Shown: piece by piece, positions 61,681 to 64,000 of the stretch
How the letters are laid out: each line of letters begins with the position of its first letter
Numbering within the stretch: position 1 is the stretch's first letter
Source of the DNA: Phycisphaerae bacterium
Lineage (GTDB): Bacteria; Planctomycetota; Phycisphaerae; UBA1845; UTPLA1
DNA: 64,000 nt
Reading direction: 5' to 3'
NCBI GenBank assembly: GCA_023150615.1
Contig: JAKLKO010000013.1
Span: 62,334 to 126,333 of the forward strand
The notes under the pieces: generated by a model
Seen by the model: the letters and a program-made list of their open reading frames with translations, nothing else
Databases searched by the model: none
What the model was told of the DNA's origin: nothing
Program-made: the position numbers and the translations under genes

Positions 61681-62925
61681 TCAGATGCCTTCGGCCGCCG
61701 TGACCGGGATCGTCACCGGCACGCCGTTCAATCGCACGATGTCGAGCGTCAGCGCCTGCCCCGGCATCGGCGCGAGCGGCAACAACTGGAACAGCGAGAC
61801 CCCCACCACGCTCACCCCGTCGATCCGCTCGATGATGTCGCCCACGAGCAGTCCCGCCTGCTGCGCCGTCGATCCCTCGATCACGAGTCGCACCTCGAGC
61901 CGTCCGTCCTCTCGCCGCAGCGGCACGAAGCCGAAGTCTGGCAGCTTCGCCGCCAGCGCCGCGGCCGTGTCCGGCGTCTCCTCGAGATCGATCCACCCGC
62001 CGCGCGGCGAACAGCGCGTGTGATGCGCCGCCAGCAGCGTCCAGCCCACGAGGCCGTAGTAGCTGTCCGACAGTCCGCCCTGCGTCGGCAGCACGTCGAT
62101 CCGCAGGTTCGCGAACGTCCGCTCGCCGAGCCGCGAATCCGGAAACCGCACCGACCGACCGAGACAGACCGACGACCACGACGCGACCGGCAGCACCGTG
62201 CTCGGCAGCGATGGATCATCCAGCCCGTTCAGCGTCGCGACCTGATTCGTCGTCGCGATCTTCCCCGAGTACGCCGTGTCGAGGATCAGCGGAAGCGGCG
62301 CGCCATCGCGGAAGCCGCCCGTCAGCGCAATCGTCGCAATCCGAACGCCCCACAGCGGCAGGTTGATGTCCACGATCAGAAGATCAATCGCCGTCGCCGG
62401 TCGCTCGAACGTCCCGGCCGAGTACAGCTTCAGCGTCTGCCCGCCGTCGGTGATCTCCCAGTCGAGCTGGTTCATCATCGACGCCCCGAGCACGGCGTCG
62501 ACCTGCAACTCGTTCAATTCCGGCGGAAACCGATCCACCACGATGAACGGGGAATTCGCGAACTCGAAGCCGCCCAGGATCACTTGCGCCGCCGAAAACA
62601 GGAACGGCCCGGCCGGCAGATCGCCCGAGCACGCATCCGATGCCGCGTTCTGTCCATCGAACGGATTGAACGCCGACGGCGTCAGGCCGTACTGCCCCAC
62701 ATGCGCCGCGCTCGTCACACCGAACGGCGAACCGGTGTCGATGAGAATCCGCGCGGCGTTCCCGTTGATCGTCCCCTCGACGATCATCAGCCCGGGAAAG
62801 AGCGTCGTCAGTGTCGCGGGCGCTCCATCCGGATTCAGCAGTGCGTCCGACGGCGCGAGCCAGCACCCCGACGCCGCCGCCGCGCATAGCGCCAGCAGTA
62901 CCGCCACGCGAACTCGGCTTCCCAT
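61681..62925 (-). CDS. Retropepsin-like aspartyl protease lipoprotein with PDZ domain
   Basis: About 414 residues from ATG 62925, preferred because GGAG lies seven bases upstream; ATG 62946 is possible. The signal ends in AAAASGC, a lipobox. Two aspartic-protease-type motifs are present: ILIDTGSPFG near residue 60 and LILDTAYSGK near residue 205, so both lobes of a pepsin/retropepsin-like enzyme may be within one chain. The C-terminus, DIIERIDGVSV, is a PDZ domain. It is likely anchored and active outside the cytoplasm; the substrate is unknown. Confidence 0.76.
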   Translation of the reverse strand: MGSRVRVAVLLALCAAAASGCWLAPSDALLNPDGAPATLTTLFPGLMIVEGTINGNAARILIDTGSPFGVTSAAHVGQYGLTPSAFNPFDGQNAASDACSGDLPAGPFLFSAAQVILGGFEFANSPFIVVDRFPPELNELQVDAVLGASMMNQLDWEITDGGQTLKLYSAGTFERPATAIDLLIVDINLPLWGVRIATIALTGGFRDGAPLPLILDTAYSGKIATTNQVATLNGLDDPSLPSTVLPVASWSSVCLGRSVRFPDSRLGERTFANLRIDVLPTQGGLSDSYYGLVGWTLLAAHHTRCSPRGGWIDLEETPDTAAALAAKLPDFGFVPLRREDGRLEVRLVIEGSTAQQAGLLVGDIIERIDGVSVVGVSLFQLLPLAPMPGQALTLDIVRLNGVPVTIPVTAAEGI

Positions 62926-63075
62926 CTCCGGTCTCCGGATCGTCATCAGGTTACCCGCGCCCACCCGCGACGATGCGCTCTTGCGTCGCCGGATGGATCG
63001 GACCGATTGCCTGACTCGGTCGTCTCGCTTAGTGTAGTCGTCTCGCCTTGCCATCGGCCCGGCATTGACGAAAAC

Positions 63076-63672
63076 ATGGATGAATCTCTTCACACGCCCC
63101 GAGCCCGTTCCCAACGCGCCAGGTGGATCGTCGCCGTCGTGTTCGTTGTCGGCGGCGCGGCGGGCGGATTCTACGCCGCCTTCTCCGGCGGGCTGCCGAA
63201 GCGCTTCGCCGTGGTCGATGACGGAATCCTCTATCGCTCGGCGCAGCCCGGTCGCTCGGCCCTCCGCCGCGTGCGGGAAGATTTCGGCGTGCGAACGGTC
63301 CTCATTCTACGCGATGAATCGCCCCGCGTGGCGGAGGAATGCGAACAGGCGAAGGCCGAGGGCATCCGCCCTGTCCCGATCCCAATCCAGAGCCGTAAAC
63401 CTCTGACGACAAACCAGATAGACGCGTTCTTCCGCCTCGTGGATGATCCCGGCAGCCGCCCCGTCCTCGTTCATTGCGCCGCGGGGCGCCACCGTACCGG
63501 CCTGCTCTGTGCCCTTTACCGCGTTCGCCGGCAGGGCTGGTCTCCGGCCGACGCCCGCCGGGAAATGCTCTCTTTCGGATTCGACACCACCGATCACCAC
63601 GCCCTGCTTCAGCAATTCGATACACTCTGTCCATCGGCCGGGCCGGCGACGCGATCGGCCGGATTGAAGTAG
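63076..63672 (+). CDS. Dual-specificity/tyrosine phosphatase-like protein with N-terminal anchor
   Basis: A 198-residue protein. Residues about 17-39 form a hydrophobic segment (WIVAVVFVVGGAAGGFYAAF), a signal anchor. The catalytic P-loop is HCAAGRHRTG (HCxxGxxR[ST]G), preceded by a conserved DDGILYRSAQPGRSAL block as in planctomycete and cyanobacterial phosphatases. The catalytic domain is expected outside the cytoplasm if the anchor is type II. It precedes the LAB_N gene by 33 bases on the same strand. The substrate may be a phosphoprotein or inositide-like molecule; not known. Confidence 0.82.
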   Translation: MDESLHTPRARSQRARWIVAVVFVVGGAAGGFYAAFSGGLPKRFAVVDDGILYRSAQPGRSALRRVREDFGVRTVLILRDESPRVAEECEQAKAEGIRPVPIPIQSRKPLTTNQIDAFFRLVDDPGSRPVLVHCAAGRHRTGLLCALYRVRRQGWSPADARREMLSFGFDTTDHHALLQQFDTLCPSAGPATRSAGLK

Positions 63673-63705
63673 GCCATCGATCTCTCGCCTTCGTCGGAGG
63701 AATCC

Positions 63706-64000
63706 ATGTCTTCAGATTGCGACGTACTGCCCCTGATGCTCGCCGCGGGAAAGATCAACTACACCGATGCGCTCAAGTCGCTCGCCGATCCGTGGATCCT
63801 CTTCGGTTTCCTTGCGCAGGGCGTTTTCGCGTCCCGGTTCATTGTGCAGTGGTTCGCGTCCGAGCGACGTGGCGAAAGCTACGTCCCCGTCGTTTTCTGG
63901 TACCTGTCGCTCCTCGGCACGACGCTGCTGGCGATCTACGCCATCCACCGTGTCGATCCGGTCTTCATTCTCGGCCAGACGCTCAACATCGCGATTTATG
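63706..64000 (+). CDS. LAB_N (lipid A biosynthesis N-terminal-like) membrane protein, partial
   Basis: The first 98 residues of a gene cut by the right edge. GGAGG at 63696-63700, five bases before the ATG, is a strong ribosome-binding site. The segment FIVQWFASERRGESYVPVVF and LLAIYAIHRVDPVFILGQTL match the small LAB_N membrane domain found alone or fused to LpxB and other glycosyltransferases. It is predicted to be an integral membrane module linked to lipid A or surface-lipid metabolism. Whether it is stand-alone or fused to a glycosyltransferase lies beyond the window. Confidence 0.85.
   Translation, partial: MSSDCDVLPLMLAAGKINYTDALKSLADPWILFGFLAQGVFASRFIVQWFASERRGESYVPVVFWYLSLLGTTLLAIYAIHRVDPVFILGQTLNIAIY

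Overview
The window looks like chromosomal DNA of a high-GC Planctomycetota bacterium, possibly Phycisphaerae-like. The markers are a TPR protein carrying two RNA-polymerase alpha-CTD modules, a DUF1571 protein, a HEAT-repeat exported protein, an exported protein ending in a dockerin-like EF-hand pair, a DUF2723 membrane protein and a LAB_N protein. No rRNA, tRNA, CRISPR array or intact mobile element was seen. Some gene starts use GTG, and several neighbouring genes overlap by ATGA.

1-17015 (minus strand): a long, tightly packed extracellular-polysaccharide locus. In transcription order it encodes a Wza-like export lipoprotein, a Wzz-like chain-length protein, a CpsD-like kinase, a FemAB-like transferase, a TIGR03087-like glycosyltransferase, a GT4, a polysaccharide deacetylase, an unrecognised WGEFGWE protein, another GT4, an O-antigen-ligase-like protein, a Trm112/GT2 fusion, a methyltransferase, an AsnB amidotransferase and a CapK/PaaK-like ligase cut by the window edge. 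The gene set matches EPS loci linked to exosortase (XrtA/EpsH, PEP-CTERM systems), but no exosortase lies in the window. Divergently, at 17333-21712, sits the XrtA-type ExeA-like ATPase, fused to a coiled-coil region of over 1000 residues.

21892-27605: an exported endonuclease/exonuclease/phosphatase-fold protein; a region with two 47-residue hydrophobic, probably paralogous peptides, each with its own promoter-like sequence; accD; a HEAT protein; and a DUF2723 membrane protein. 27606-28446 holds fragments of two different transposases. 28447-32207: an AsnB-like protein without the N-terminal Cys and an ArnT/PMT-like glycosyltransferase.

32395-49325: TPR/alpha-CTD protein, SpoIID-like protein, DUF1571 protein, nadD, a lipoprotein, lpd, an exported methyltransferase-like protein, hppD, gltA, small planctomycete-type hypotheticals, an STN-like exported protein and a large zinc metalloprotease. 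49828-64000: topA with six zinc ribbons, a dockerin-tailed surface protein, a methyltransferase, a lipoprotein, purQ, a BtuFDC-like ABC importer, a retropepsin/PDZ lipoprotein, a dual-specificity-type phosphatase and the 5' part of a LAB_N protein.

The strongest leads for undescribed biology are the ATPase/coiled-coil fusion and the paired 47-residue peptides with a structured leader and a terminator/promoter-like hairpin between them.
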